A DNA stretch of 64,000 nucleotides from Purshia tridentata (Eukaryota > Streptophyta > Magnoliopsida > Rosales > Rosaceae), in the NCBI GenBank assembly GCA_003254885.1, contig QANT01001577.1, positions 1 through 64,000 on the forward strand, read 5' to 3'. Of this stretch, positions 35,206 to 47,147 are shown piece by piece. The translations under genes were made by a program, and so were the position numbers. The notes beneath the pieces are model-generated. The model did not search any database, had not been told where the DNA came from, and saw only the letters and a list, made by a program, of their open reading frames with translations. Each line of letters begins with the position of its first letter. Positions within the stretch are counted from its first letter, which is position 1.

Positions 35206-35713
35206 ATATATTAAATATAACATTATTAATAGTTGATAAGTAAATTAATAGAATCACGTTACACTGAAAAATTACTTTTAAAAAAAGAAGTCATTGGGTA
35301 GGTGGGATCCGTTATTAGTTGGCTTATCCACCTAAGCAACCACAGGCAAGCAGAGACTCAATCAACTAAAGAAGCTCTCAAAGTGTGAAGTGTCCCACAT
35401 CACAATCCAACAACTCTGATAAACTTATATTTTTCTTTGAAAAAACATCCAACAACAACAATGAGGACAAGACACCGACGTTGAGGAGAATGAGTCATCC
35501 TTGTTGTTGAGGGTGCATGCGCATCTTCAAGTTCAAGACTCCAACCTACACCTACCCCCCAGTAAATCAACCCAATACCTACCCCCACACCCACCACCAA
35601 AGTCCCAATACCTTCATTCTTTTTTCTCTTTCTTGGGTTTTGCTTCCTTGGTTTCTTGAAGATTAAGAACCATCTCTCTTTAATTTTTGTGGCGCTCTCT
35701 GTTTCTGTTCTCA

Positions 35714-38481
35714 ATGGAGGCTAAGCTGTTAAGGGCCTCCTCTTCTGCCCTCATTTCAGCCCCCCATGCTTCTAATTCGAGGGTCAATTACATCTTGCCC
35801 TTGAAAACAATGCAAAGTAACAGCTTCACATGGCTCAATTCAGGGTCACCAAAGAGAGGAAATTTATCTCTTCAGGCTGCTACAACTTCCATTGGGTACA
35901 AATATAGCAACTCTTTTCTCTAAAATTTTATTGGTTTTTAAATTTGGCTTGTTGGGCGTTTGGATCTGTGGATTATTATGTTTTCAAGAGATTGCTCTAT
36001 GTTTTATGCTCTTAAACTCATATTTTTTTGTATTGTTATCTGCTTCTGGAAGTGGGAATGTTTTATTTTGCTGTACACATGATATTTATGCAATTATGCT
36101 AATTGCCCTGTTCTCGAAATCCATATAAACTGCGTTGATTTAAGTGTCTGATAATTTAGTGGCAAAAAAAAAAGTCTCTAATAATTTAATAGATTCTCAA
36201 ATGACATGCACAACATGATGTTTTCCAGTGTATGAGTGTAAGTCTAGGCCTTAATAATAATTCATAAATGTTATGAAGTCTGAGCGGTTCTACTTGGGGA
36301 ATGACATCTTAGCTTCTCTTTTCAGTTTTCACTTAAATTTTTTTTTTAATATATATTGTAGTATTTTTACTCAAATACTTGATAAACTCTTGTTCAACCT
36401 GACAATGAGAAATCTCACGTAGTCCTAAATGTGTAAAGTTGGGAAAGGAATATCTGAAAGAAAGGAAATCAATTTGTTTATTTGCATAAACCTTTCTAGG
36501 GGATCAAATAATTATTTGAAACGTAGCTCAAATTTTTGCCGTTTCTGGAATGTCTGGCTGTATGTGTTTATGGATGCATTTGCAGAGAAAAATAAGCTCC
36601 TAAGAAATGCATATTATTGATCATTTGCCGGATTAGGAGTATCTTGCTTTCAATTTAGTATGGCTAAACTCTAAAATTAGGCTGTCTTTTTTCTGTAGAT
36701 CATTGGCTATGAAGAAAAGAGTGGATGAAACTGAAAATTTGACCCTAGAAGGTATAAGACACACTTTAATTCGCCAGGAGGATAGCATAATATTTAGCCT
36801 TTTAGAGAGAGCTCAATATTGTCATAATTTGGCTACATATGACCCCAATGCTTTCTCTATGGATGGGTTCCAAGGCTCCTTGGTAGAATATATCGTTCAA
36901 GAAACAGAAAAACTTCATGCTCAGGTATGTTAAACCTTAATATAAATTATAAGAATAATTGAAGAAAGGATTATTGCTGGTTTTCTTATTGACTTTGCAA
37001 TGCAATTAGGTGGGTAGATACAGCAGTCCTGATGAGCATCCCTTTTTCCCAGATGACCTTCCTGAACCTATGTTGCCGCCAATGCAATACCCTCAGGTAA
37101 AATTAAAATGCATTAGGAACAATACATGTAACCTATGAGGAACACTTGAATTAGTACTTTCAAATAACTTACTTGGATTTGGCTGATTATGATTGGGAAG
37201 ATTGTGTTCAACATGGTTTGGAACTCAGAAAGGTTAAATCTTTTCATGGTATAACATACTCAAAAAAATACTTGACATGATTTCAAAGATAACTTGACCT
37301 TTAACATTCTTAGATCATTTTAACATGGCAGTCAATCGTGTGCATCAATTTGTAACACAAGATCTATACAGCTTCCTAGTTAAACCAAAATATTATAATT
37401 CCACAGCCAAATTAAAAAATCTAACACTGATGTGAAAAATTGGAAAGAAACAATTTCTTGGTGGTCATTTTTAACTGGAAACTTACTACAAAGGATCCAG
37501 CCTTGCGAGTAGGAGAGCTTTCTTTTTATCCCCACTCTCGCTCTCTGGGTGCAAGTCTCCTCTTTACTAACAATTGTGTAACGTTTTTTTGTTTTGGGTG
37601 GTAACCACTTCCATTTGGGATATATATGTGTCCAACTTGCAAACAGGTACTACACCCCATTGCCAATTCAATCAATATTAATAGCAAAGTTTGGGACCTG
37701 TACTTCAGAGATATTATCCCAAGACTGGTTAAGGAAGGAGATGATGGTAATTGTGGATCAACTGCTGTTTGTGACACAATGTGCTTGCAGGTATTCATTT
37801 TAACTAATCTGTCCTTATTTCAACACATTTCTATTCAATTTCACTGACAAAATAGCCAATAACTTTTTTATATAAGGTAAGAACAAATTAGGTACAACCT
37901 TTCAAGTGACTTTTGCTCTTGACCATAGTTGCCTCTCTTTCTCTCTCTCTCTCATAGTAACAAGTCTCTGCTTCTGCATACTAATAGATTTGTGATTAAT
38001 TGGAAGTAGTTTTTCTAAGAGCATTGCTAAATGCTGGCCTGGTCCCTATAATGTCAGGTTCTGTCAAAGAGAATACATTATGGTAAATTTGTAGCAGAGT
38101 GTAAGTTTCGATCCTCTCCCAAGTCCTATGAAGCTGCCATAAAAGAACAGGTACATCATGCTCTTGTATGCATTTTGTTGTGCTTCTGTCTTAGCTTTTG
38201 GTTGATAACATTTTGGTTTTTTCTTGGGGTGGTGGTGTTTGATTTCTCAGAACAGGGACAAGCTGATGGCATTGTTGACATATCCAACAATTGAGGAGGC
38301 AATCCAGAGGAGGGTAGAAATGAAGGCCAAAACTTATGGGCAAGAGGTGACAGTGAACAAAGAGGAAGCTGACCCAGTTTATAAGATAAAACCAACGTTG
38401 GTTGCAGATCTTTATGCAGATTGGATCATGCCAATGACAAAGGAAGTTCAAGTTGAATACTTATTAAGACGGTTGGATTGA
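35714..38481 (+). CDS. CM1: Chorismate mutase, chloroplastic (CM1-like)
   Basis: Converts chorismate to prephenate, the committed step to phenylalanine and tyrosine, in plastids; CM1-type enzymes are inhibited by Phe and Tyr and activated by Trp. Six exons: 35714-35895, 36699-36924, 37010-37096, 37647-37790, 38058-38150, 38251-38481, totalling 320 residues. The first 60 or so residues are a Ser-rich transit peptide. The AroQ-type helical enzyme follows: LEGIRHTLIRQEDSIIFSLL, QYCHNLATYDP, NINSKVWDLYFRDIIPRLV, VAECKFRSSPKSYEAAI, and the tail LYADWIMPMTKEVQVEYLLR. The presence of a transit peptide separates it from cytosolic CM2. All introns are GT-AG and it looks complete. Confidence 0.96.
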
Positions 38482-39913
38482 GAGATCTAGTCTTCAATAT
38501 CTAGTTCAATTGGGTACAGAAATTGTGGGATTTTTATTATTATTTTAAAGATACCCCATATTGATGCTGCTATTTGTAATTTGCTAATTTATGTGGATGC
38601 CAAGAGGGGTACAGTACAAGACATGTTATTATTGTATGATTTTTATAAGCACATTGCACATTCCGTTTCAGTCTATAAAAGTTTTGCAACAAGCATCCCA
38701 TTGCATGCATCAGACATCCTTCATTACTTTTCTGTGTTGTATCTCGATCTTTAAAGTTGGCTTAGAGACACCAAGCTTCAATCCAGCCCACCTCAATCCC
38801 ATGAAAAAGTATTCAATGTGTTTTTTGCCACGAGTCCTGCAATCAGATTTTCGTGTGGTCGCATTAATGGCTCTGAAAAGCTAAACAAACTGGGCCGAGC
38901 TGAACTTGATTGGACTTGGGTCCGCTGCTTTATCTAAAGGCATCAACTGTCGTAACTATTATGAATGGATTGACTCCTATTGTCCGTGATCGTTGCTAAC
39001 CTTAAGAATCAAGATAGCCTTTTTTTTAACTTTTTTTATCTGATGATTGTGCATAAAATTGTTATTTTCAAAAGTAAAAGTTTCCATTGGACAAGTATAT
39101 TTTATTTATACGGTTATGATTTTGGGAAAAAATAATATGCTCTATGCGTCATTATGAAAATGCCACAATCACAATCATTCAAATTTCAAACATGGGAATT
39201 TTGGCCCTTTTTTCCCTCCCCACCCATATCCCATTTTAAAAGGGTACTTTCTGAATGGACCCAATCAAACCTAACCTAACCTAACCTCAATTTATGAGCA
39301 GAAGCCCACAAGAAAAAGGGGAAAAAAACAAAACGCCATTAATAATTTCAAAACGCATTAGTAGAATGAATTGTTTCATGCAACATCTGGCGTTTTAAGT
39401 ATGTCTTGCAGGATTGGTGTAAATTTGTTGCTCTTTATTGCTTGGTTTCTTGAGAATTTGGCAAACAGGACTACAAGACCCACAAGTAACTCTTGATTCG
39501 ATAATTAACAAAACTAGGTGAACATTATGTATTTGGGACACGGTTTCACTTTTTTATTTGGGATATTACTTGCAAGATGTTGAAGTTTGTCCAATTGACC
39601 TGGTTTGAATACGTACTGTAATCCCAAAAACACAGTCTGGCAGTGACCCTTGTTGAGCATAACATTTGGCTAGATAGAACACGCACAGTTTTAACTTTTA
39701 ACATTTTTTTATTCTCTGTTAAATTTAATCACACATAATAGTTCAAAATTAGCAATATAATATTGCAGATTATGAGGATAAGTAGCCGATGGCAGTTGTA
39801 GATCTGGAAAGCGAACCACTTCTTTATAATAATTAATAAGCACATAAACAAACAACAAAGCAGAGAGCTTTCTTAGACAGTGTTCCAGAGCGAGTGTTCC
39901 AGGGCTTTCTTAC

Positions 39914-39919
<6 letters not shown>
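38482..39919. other. Intergenic region
   Basis: Chorismate mutase 3' UTR, then A+T-rich sequence. CTAACCTAAC units occur near 39269-39287. No gene is visible. Confidence 0.5.

Positions 39920-39951
<32 letters not shown>
39920..39951. repeat. GA microsatellite in the ENODL A leader
   Basis: An uninterrupted GA run ends three bases before the ATG at 39954, so it lies in the 5' UTR. GA runs at this position bind GAGA-binding (BPC) factors in plants, but a role here is only inferred. Confidence 0.85.
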
Positions 39952-39952
<1 letters not shown>

Positions 39953-39953
39953 A

Positions 39954-41258
39954 ATGGAGGGACTGAGAAGACGGGTTGGGTCTGGTTCAGCTATGGTGCT
40001 TGTGGTGCTTGTGTGTCTGGTGCTGTTGATGGTTCCGGAAGTTTCAGCTACTCGATGGACAGTTGGAGCGAACATGGGGTGGACCTCCAATGTCAACTAC
40101 ACTGTTTGGGCTCAAAACAAGCACTTCTACAATGGAGACTGGCTCTGTAAGCTGAGCTCCCTCCTCCCTCTCTCTTTGTCTTTGCCGTTGTCTCTCTTTC
40201 TTTCCTTCTATCTGCAAGCTTTTTAGCTCAGATCCACTCTGCACACCAACTTCTTCCTTTTTCTGTAACTGCTCTCTGTTGTTTATTAGTCATTCGTAAT
40301 CATAGCTCATGGTTTTCATTTTCAGCTCATTTTTGCTTGATGCTGCAGCTGACTGAGTTAGATCTGAAAATGGCCCAAATGGGTTGTTCTTATTATGTGC
40401 TTGTGAATTTTTATTCTTTTGAGAAAATGGACTTTCTTTTGGCTAAAAAGAGAGTAGCTTTGCTTAATTTCGTGACAGAAAAGCTTGGATATGAATCAGA
40501 TTACTATAGAGTTTTCTGAATCTTGTCTTTTGACTTGTGAAGCTTATATTAAAACTCAGTTTGCCCACTGTAAATAAGCAGGAAAAGGAAGAACAAATAT
40601 AGAATTTTGGGTATCTAATACATGAGAATGCAAGAAGGTTTCTTTTATTGAGTTTTGCTATCCTCAAATCCATACTATACACTAAAAGGTCTCTTTTAAG
40701 TTTCAATACTTGCATTTTCCTGATTGATTCAGATCTGCAACTTCTGCCATTGCTTATACAGCAATGTACTTTTGTATCTTATGGGTTGCTTATTGTACAA
40801 AAAATACTTGGAATCTTGGACTGTTCAATTTTAAATAAATATAATAAATTAATTTACTTAGGTACTAAAATACCATACATGTTACTGACCAATTGGTAAT
40901 TCTATTGTTTTGCCCAGTTTTTGTTTATGATAGGAACCAGGTGAATGTGCTAGAGGTGAACAAGACAGACTATGAAACCTGCAATGCTGATCATTTCCTT
41001 CACAACTGGACCACAGGAGCTGGAAGAGATGTGGTTCCACTGAATGTGACCAGGAAATACTACTTCATCAGTGGCAAGGGATTCTGCTATGGAGGCATGA
41101 AACTGGCTATCCAAGTCGAAAACCCGCCTCCACCTCCCATAGCTGCCCCATTGAAGAGCAAGGGCAGTGCCCCAACACCTGCTTACAGAGCCCAATTTGT
41201 TTTACCCGCCATTTTCGCCATTGGTGCAGTTTGGGATGCATTGGTTCGGTTCCGGTAG
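39954..41258 (+). CDS. Early nodulin-like / phytocyanin-related protein A
   Basis: Two exons, 39954-40146 and 40918-41258; 177 residues. A signal peptide (LVVLVCLVLLMVPEVSA) is followed by a plastocyanin-like domain that begins TRWTVGANMGWTSNVNYTVW and ends FCYGGMKLAIQVENPPPP. The copper-ligand His residues of true phytocyanins are absent: NQVNVLEV replaces the HNV-type motif, and GFCYGG replaces the GHC-type motif. It is therefore probably a non-copper ENODL acting at the cell surface. The two structural Cys remain. A hydrophobic C-terminus may be a GPI signal, though it ends in basic residues, which is atypical. It resembles At5g15350 (ENODL17), recalled. Confidence 0.88.
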
Positions 41259-42543
41259 CTAGTGCTCTGTGCTGCTAAGATGTTTAAACTTGAGCTAGCG
41301 TTGATGATGGGGATATCAAAATCTCACTGAACAGTGAGGGTGTCCAAATCTCATTTGACATTTCTTCTAGTTAAGCCATTAATTTGTGAAGGAAGTTGAG
41401 CCAAGCTTTCTTCCACATTATTTTACTTTAAAGTTTAAATTTATGTCTTGGTTTTTGGGGTTTGTGTTTTATTGTTGTTTGTTTGTTTTGATTTCATCTT
41501 GGTAGAGTAGACGATCTGAATTGGACAATGTTTTGATTAGGGTAGTTGATCATTTATTACTATTATTTGTTGGAGAATTCACATGCGTTAATTGTGGAAG
41601 CTATAGTGAGATTTTGAAATCAAATAAGCTACTCAAGTTCCTTTGATTTGTGTGAGAATTGGGCCACTGATTTAGGAAATGACATGTGAACTTTACTCCC
41701 GCAATCACATAATTCAATCAAGCGATGTCTCACTTCATCATCTCTCATTATCTTGGGCCTTAAAATGGATGAAATGGGCCTTTTACTGGACTAAAATTTG
41801 TAATTGGGCCCTTTTTGTTTCACTCTCAACTCCTCCCAAATCCTATGGGTGTAATAATCAAGTTCACGTGGAGAGCATGCACGCCCCTTTTAATTTCAGT
41901 TTGATTCGCTGTGTGTTTTGCGTTCAGGATCAATTTGCTTTTCTTCTTTATTTTGTTCTCCTTTTTGGTCTGAGTTATTTCTATTATGCTTTATTTTTAT
42001 TGCTTTTACGGTTGAAAAATCAAATATTACGAATCCATTTTGACACTGTCGGTGGAACCACGTGGCTTGCTTTTACTAGCTCTAAGCATTGCTCTGCTTT
42101 GAACCAGTTTAAAATCTAGAGAGCTGTTTTGCTCACCACTGGGTGAGCAAAACATTTTCCTAAAATCTAAGCGTAAAGTAACTGCTCTGAAACATTCTTC
42201 ATGCGTCATAGGACCCACGAAAGTTGTACTTGGAATTACAACCAGAACACATATCCAATGGGGTTCTGCCACGTACGCATCGGATAAGACCAAAATGCCC
42301 TCTCGCCTGTACAAAATGCGAGGCACGACACTCTGTAACCTGAGCTAGCTCAGCCATCATTTTGACTGACAGACTGACTGAACGTCACGTTGGTCTCGAG
42401 GTTGATCCCTCGGTTACAAATACCACCATACCCACCACCAATTACCACTATACCATTGCCAGACCAGCAAATACCTAGTCTGCTAGAATAGAGAGAGAAT
42501 TGTAGACAGTACGTGTGAGTGAGTGAGTGAGAGATCTGTAGGA
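41259..42543. other. Intergenic region between the two ENODL genes
   Basis: 3' UTR of ENODL A and promoter of ENODL B. Nothing else recognisable. Confidence 0.5.
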
Positions 42544-43720
42544 ATGGTGGGACGACGTGGCATGACGGTGATGGTGGTGATGATCACGGTGGGGTGGATG
42601 CTAACGTGCGCAGCCGGGAAGCTGCATAAGGTGGGAGGCGTACAAGGATGGGATCGGAACGTCAATTACACTATATGGTCCGCCACCCAACACTTTTACG
42701 TCGGCGAATGGCTCAGTGCGTATAACACCCACCTCTCTCTCACTCACACACACATTTTAGATATAAATTCTTCTTTTTAATTGTTCTGCTTCATTCTTTT
42801 ATTTTATTAGACCAATAATTGTTGTTTTGCTCACAAACTATTATTTTAACTTTTATGTTCCAATTAATGTAATTATATTTTACTAGCTTGTTCATTTTTA
42901 ATCCATGCATTCAGGTTCTCATTTATGAATTTGGATTCTCTGCTTGGATTTATTTGTAACAAGCAGAAATTTGCCATATCATCTTTTACATGGATTGGTA
43001 ACTAAAATTTAATATTGAACAATAATAGATGTGGCATTAGCATTAGATCGAGACGTATAAGATCGAAATGTTGTTAAATTGTTAAGAAAGGTAGCATTAC
43101 CGTTTTTATGGGGGTTCAAATTTATACTAGGCCCAGATTTAGTTAGTTAAATTTATTGGCCAAGTAAACTGATCTGGGTCCAGTAAAAAAGTTCCCACAT
43201 GATGATGAGTTGGGTTGTACTTATGGAATAGTGAAAAACACATTGACACGAATAGTAAAAAAGCAGATGATTTACGAAAAAATTTGGTGTTTAATTGTAA
43301 TAAGCTAGCTAGCTATATGCTGTATATATATATCTATATAAAATAAGGAGTGACTGAGTTTACATGCTTGTTGTGGTGGTTTCCAAATGCGCAGTATTCG
43401 TATTTGACAAGCGGTATTACAATGTTCTGGAGGTGAACAAGAGCAGTTTCGAGTACTGCAATGACCAAGGCTTCATAAAGAACATAACCCGTGGAGGCCG
43501 AGATGTGTATCAACTCACAGAGGCAAGACCCTATTACTTCCTCTCCAATGGAGGCTACTGCTTCCAGGGGATGAAACTTGCTCTGCTTGTCCAACAACTC
43601 CCACCGGCAGCTCCGCCACTCTCTCCCGCCGCTATGATCAGTATTGCTTCTCCATTATTATCAACTTCTGCCGCCCAAATATTCATTCTATCCATTGCGC
43701 TTTCCCTAGCTTTCATGTGA
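42544..43720 (+). CDS. Early nodulin-like / phytocyanin-related protein B
   Basis: Two exons, 42544-42715 and 43395-43720; 165 residues. The intron is at the same place and phase as in ENODL A (after the codon for W-L), which proves tandem duplication. A signal peptide of about 26 residues precedes the domain, which starts LHKVGGVQGWDRNVNYTIW. As in copy A, the copper-ligand positions lack His (RYYNVLEV and GGYCFQGMKL). The tail after the Pro-rich stretch (IFILSIALSLAFM) is a typical GPI-anchor signal, placing the protein on the outer plasma membrane. Confidence 0.88.
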
Positions 43721-44645
43721 ATAATATATTAAAGCTGCCTTCAAGTTGTGATCAGAGTCGATAAGTTTGGCTTTAAAAAAAAAAAAAAAAGAATTTGGGT
43801 TTTGTTCAATTAAGTAGCTAGAGGGTGTTGTCTGATTTGGAATTGTGTATATAGGATCATAATAAAACATTATCTCGATCATTTAGTTTTTTTGGGCTTT
43901 GCGCAACAACTTTTTCTATGCATTGTATGGCTTAATAGCAAGCTAGCTATATAACGCAGCAAATTAAGGAGCAAGAAGGATTTCTAATGATTATCGCAAT
44001 TTTTCAAGAATAATACTTGGGTCATCCCTTGGGAGTACTTTAAGGTCACCCCACCCTTTAAAATCACAACTTCGGCAACGTTGGCACATGATCGGAATAG
44101 TTCACTTTTAAGATCACCTATTATAGATCATTTCTACAAAAAATCAACTCGATCAGAAATCGCTTGATCATATAACTGTTGTCAATTAAATAGAAAAGTT
44201 CAACGGTTTGATCAAAAAATCACTTTTTAATTAGAAACCATTTTTTTTTTATATAATCGATAATAATTATATAACCAAATAATTTTCGATTGAGTTGATT
44301 TTTTGTAGAAATGATCTATAATAGGTGATCTAAATAATGATCATGTGCTAATATTGTCTAAATTGTGATTTTAGAGAATAGAGTGACCTTGAGGTACCGC
44401 CAAGAGGTGACCCAAATATTATTCATTTTTCAAATAGCCCCAATTTTTTTTTAAAATGACAAGAATGCCTCTCGAGCTTCCCTCTCTCTTCTGTTAAGAC
44501 CGTTAACCTACCCACCCGCGTCGTGAAACAGTAATAGTACCGTCCCATCCGCAAAACACACATTTCAGCAATCAGTTCCGACAGAATTAAATAAACAAAA
44601 CCCAGTTCATATAATTCAGAAGAAGAGGTACATAGTAAAACTAAA
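43721..44645. other. Intergenic region upstream of MinE
   Basis: Mostly occupied by the 417-bp foldback element listed separately, followed by the MinE leader. Confidence 0.6.
44008..44424. mobile_element. Second Mutator-like MITE with perfect 9-bp target duplication
   Basis: The left end GAATAATACTTGGGTCATCC and the inverse right end GAATAATATTTGGGTCACCT pair, and the arms continue for at least 150 bases (left AGATCACCTATTATAGATCA versus the inverse right arm). The direct repeat ATTTTTCAA is exact at 43999-44007 and 44425-44433. It has no coding capacity. The ends differ from the element at 34832, so it is another family. It sits 220 bases upstream of the MinE ATG. Confidence 0.85.
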
Positions 44646-45971
44646 ATGGCGGTTTATGGGATTTTGGGGATCTCTGCAACATTGGGCTCTTGTCCTTTTA
44701 TCAAGCACCACCGTTTGGGAAGCTCTATCCAACCCTCCAAGGTTTGTGTTTTCCCCCTATTTTGCTTATTTTGCTGCAAAATATTTAAATTTCATGCATT
44801 GTCCAACTGGGTTTCTCATTTTATCTCCAATTTCCTCATTCTATAATGTGTATTTGCAATTTTGGTTGTTTTTGTGTATTCTCAGTTGTACATGTTCTTG
44901 GTCTGTCGGTTAAGCTCAGCCTTTTTACTGCCACGTTATGAAAATTTTAAGAGCCAGACTAAAAGAGAACAATAGTTTAACATACACCAACCTTTTACAG
45001 GATTATACTCAATTGCACCCATTTAGTAGTAATTACAACTTCTGCAAAATTTGGTATTGCTATATCAAATTAGGGATTTATTAAGAAGGTGAATGGTTGA
45101 AAGTTGTAATTATAGTAATCTGGGACAAATTTGTTAAAGCTTTCATCTAATACGATGTGAAAATTTTATCTTTTGATTTGGAATTACATTACCCTTCAGT
45201 CAAGTAGATTCTGGAAAATTAGATTTGACTAGATTTTCACATTTCTTTTGAAACCAGAGGTTTGGTGAGGATCTATGCTTAGAACCAAATTTGTACATTG
45301 AATAATGTAATTTTGTTTTTTAATACTGAATTTTATTGTTTAAGATTGATCAATAATCCTCTCTAATACCCAATGTTCCCCTAGGTTATTCAGTGGTAAG
45401 GTTTTGATTATTGGAAATGAAACTATTTCAGGACTCATGTTTTTCTGGGCTCTCTGTCTCTCTCTCATGCATGCAGGTAACATTTAAGGGTTTTAATGGT
45501 GGAGGATTTAGTAGTTCATATAAGTCTAAGTGCCATTATAACCAATCATTTGGGATTGTAGAAAACAGTGAACTCTTTCATGACCCTGTAAGCCAAGAAA
45601 CGGACGGCTTTCTCCTCAATGCTATAAATATGAGTTTTTTTGAGCGTGTACACTTGGCACGGAAGATACTGTTCTCATCACCATTGACAAGAAGGAATTC
45701 TAATGCAAAGATTGCCAAGCAGCGCTTGCAGATGATCCTCTTCTCTGATCGATGCGCAGTAAGTGATGAGGCAAAGCAGAAGATTGTGAGCAACATTGTG
45801 GGCTCTATATCTGATTTTGTGGAGATAGATTCACAGGACAAAGTCCGGCTTAGTGTCTCCGCAGATCAAGACCTGGGTACAGTGTACTCTGTTACAGTCC
45901 CTGTAAGGCGTGTGAAGCCTGAATATCAAGACGAGGATGATGATCTTGGGACCATAGCAAACATTGAGTAG
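44646..45971 (+). CDS. MINE1: Plastid division-site factor MinE
   Basis: Two exons, 44646-44741 and 45477-45971; 196 residues. The N-terminus is a transit-like leader (MAVYGILGISATLGSCPFIK). The core includes MSFFERVHLARKILFSS, IAKQRLQMILFSDRCAVSDE and QDKVRLSVSADQDLGTVYSV, matching plant MinE. MinE counters MinD so that the FtsZ ring forms mid-plastid. It is somewhat shorter than the 229 residues I recall for Arabidopsis; the difference lies in the leader. The acidic tail EYQDEDDDLG is also family-like. Confidence 0.9.
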
Positions 45972-46662
45972 AAGGATACTGGGGAAACATCTGGTCCTGT
46001 GGATGTTAAGTTTGATTTCCACTTCCCCAACAAGTCTCTGTAAAGTCAATGTAATTTGTTGATTTTTTTTTTTTGAGTAGATTAGTGATTTCATGTAATG
46101 AAAAGAAAATACTTTCTAACTATATGTAACTATCTTGTTCAGCTTGTTAATCCATCAGTTGTTAGGAAACTTACTCAAACTTTGTAAATATAAAAACTTT
46201 TGGTAGCAACACTTACACAACCAGGGGTCAAGGGGTTAGTGCCACTGTGTTCCAAAACAGATTATATAAGTATGGTTCAAATAATAATTCACATTCAATC
46301 ACAGGTTACTACGAATCACATATACCATGAAGTATAAAGCAGAGACTTTCCAGGTAGTTGAGCTTAATGCTACCATAAGAAAACTTTTGGAATGACACAT
46401 GACTGACCTTTAAAGACTCAGAGACACAGATAACAGATGCAAAATTCAATTGCCAGTTGATGCAAGTAAATGATCTAAACTATTTTGACCGGTTCACAGA
46501 AGTTGAAGAGGTTGAAATAGTTAGGCAAGCCCAGATTTGCAGGTTGATTCTATTGACAAAGAGTAATTCCACAATAGCAACAGCCCCTAAAGGCATACCT
46601 CTAATCCTAAACTTCATACTGATAGGATTATGCATCCCATGGAAAAACAAACCTCATGAAAT
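45972..46662. other. Intergenic region
   Basis: 3' UTR of MinE, then sequence with no supported gene. Confidence 0.5.
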
Positions 46663-46913
46663 TTAGCAGACGAACACAAGTGAATAAACCCTCGTGTGTT
46701 TCAAACACAATTTGCCATTGCCAGCCGCAGCAGCTTGTTCTTCTTTACTCAACTCCCAAACCACTAGACTCTTGTTCTTCTTTACAACCTTGCACCTATA
46801 CGCAGCATTCATTTTAATGATCTGTTTCTGTTGTTGTTATTCATATCTAGATGAACCCCACGGGTACTGCCAGCGTGTTACATCGAGCTCGGGCGGGAGG
46901 AAGAGCAACCCAT
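46663..46913 (-). CDS. Possible small gene with myristoylation-like start
   Basis: A short minus-strand frame starts MGCSSSRPSS at 46913. With a GT-AG intron of 86 bases (46882 joined to 46795) it continues MCKVVKKNKSLVVWELSKEE to a stop at 46663, 54 residues in all. MGC plus Ser at position 5-6 is the N-myristoylation and palmitoylation pattern. I know no family for it. The single small intron and the reading frame could be coincidence. Confidence 0.28.
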
Positions 46914-47147
46914 TGCTTGAGGTTTGTATTGCAGATGTACTAACGATCGACTTTTTGGTTGCTTACCCTTTCTTGGAATAAAATGGGTGGGCAAGACCCA
47001 AAAACTTGAGCCTGGTTTGAATTGGGCCTTTGAAGTTGACCCATAAAAATTTCTTGAAAACCCGTTGGAGATAAGATGAAACAAAGCAGCATCCACGGTG
47101 CTCTGAGCTTTTGACACTTCCTCAGAGCCCCTCCTTTCTCTGTTTTC
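46914..47147. other. Promoter interval of the DUF3598-like gene
   Basis: Short spacer with GGGCC-type elements near 47024 (TTGGGCCTT). It may also serve the possible small gene on the other strand. Confidence 0.4.

Larger units (their letters stand above)
33586..35713. other. Intergenic region upstream of chorismate mutase
   Basis: Contains GAGACT microsatellite units near 33740-33765, the 34-bp minisatellite, and the 9-bp-TSD foldback element, both listed separately. The remainder is A+T-rich. A CT-rich leader precedes the chorismate mutase ATG. Confidence 0.6.

Noticed and set aside
39894-39953. Upstream in-frame start for ENODL A
   Set aside because: It would encode the GA microsatellite as an Arg-Glu run before the signal peptide.
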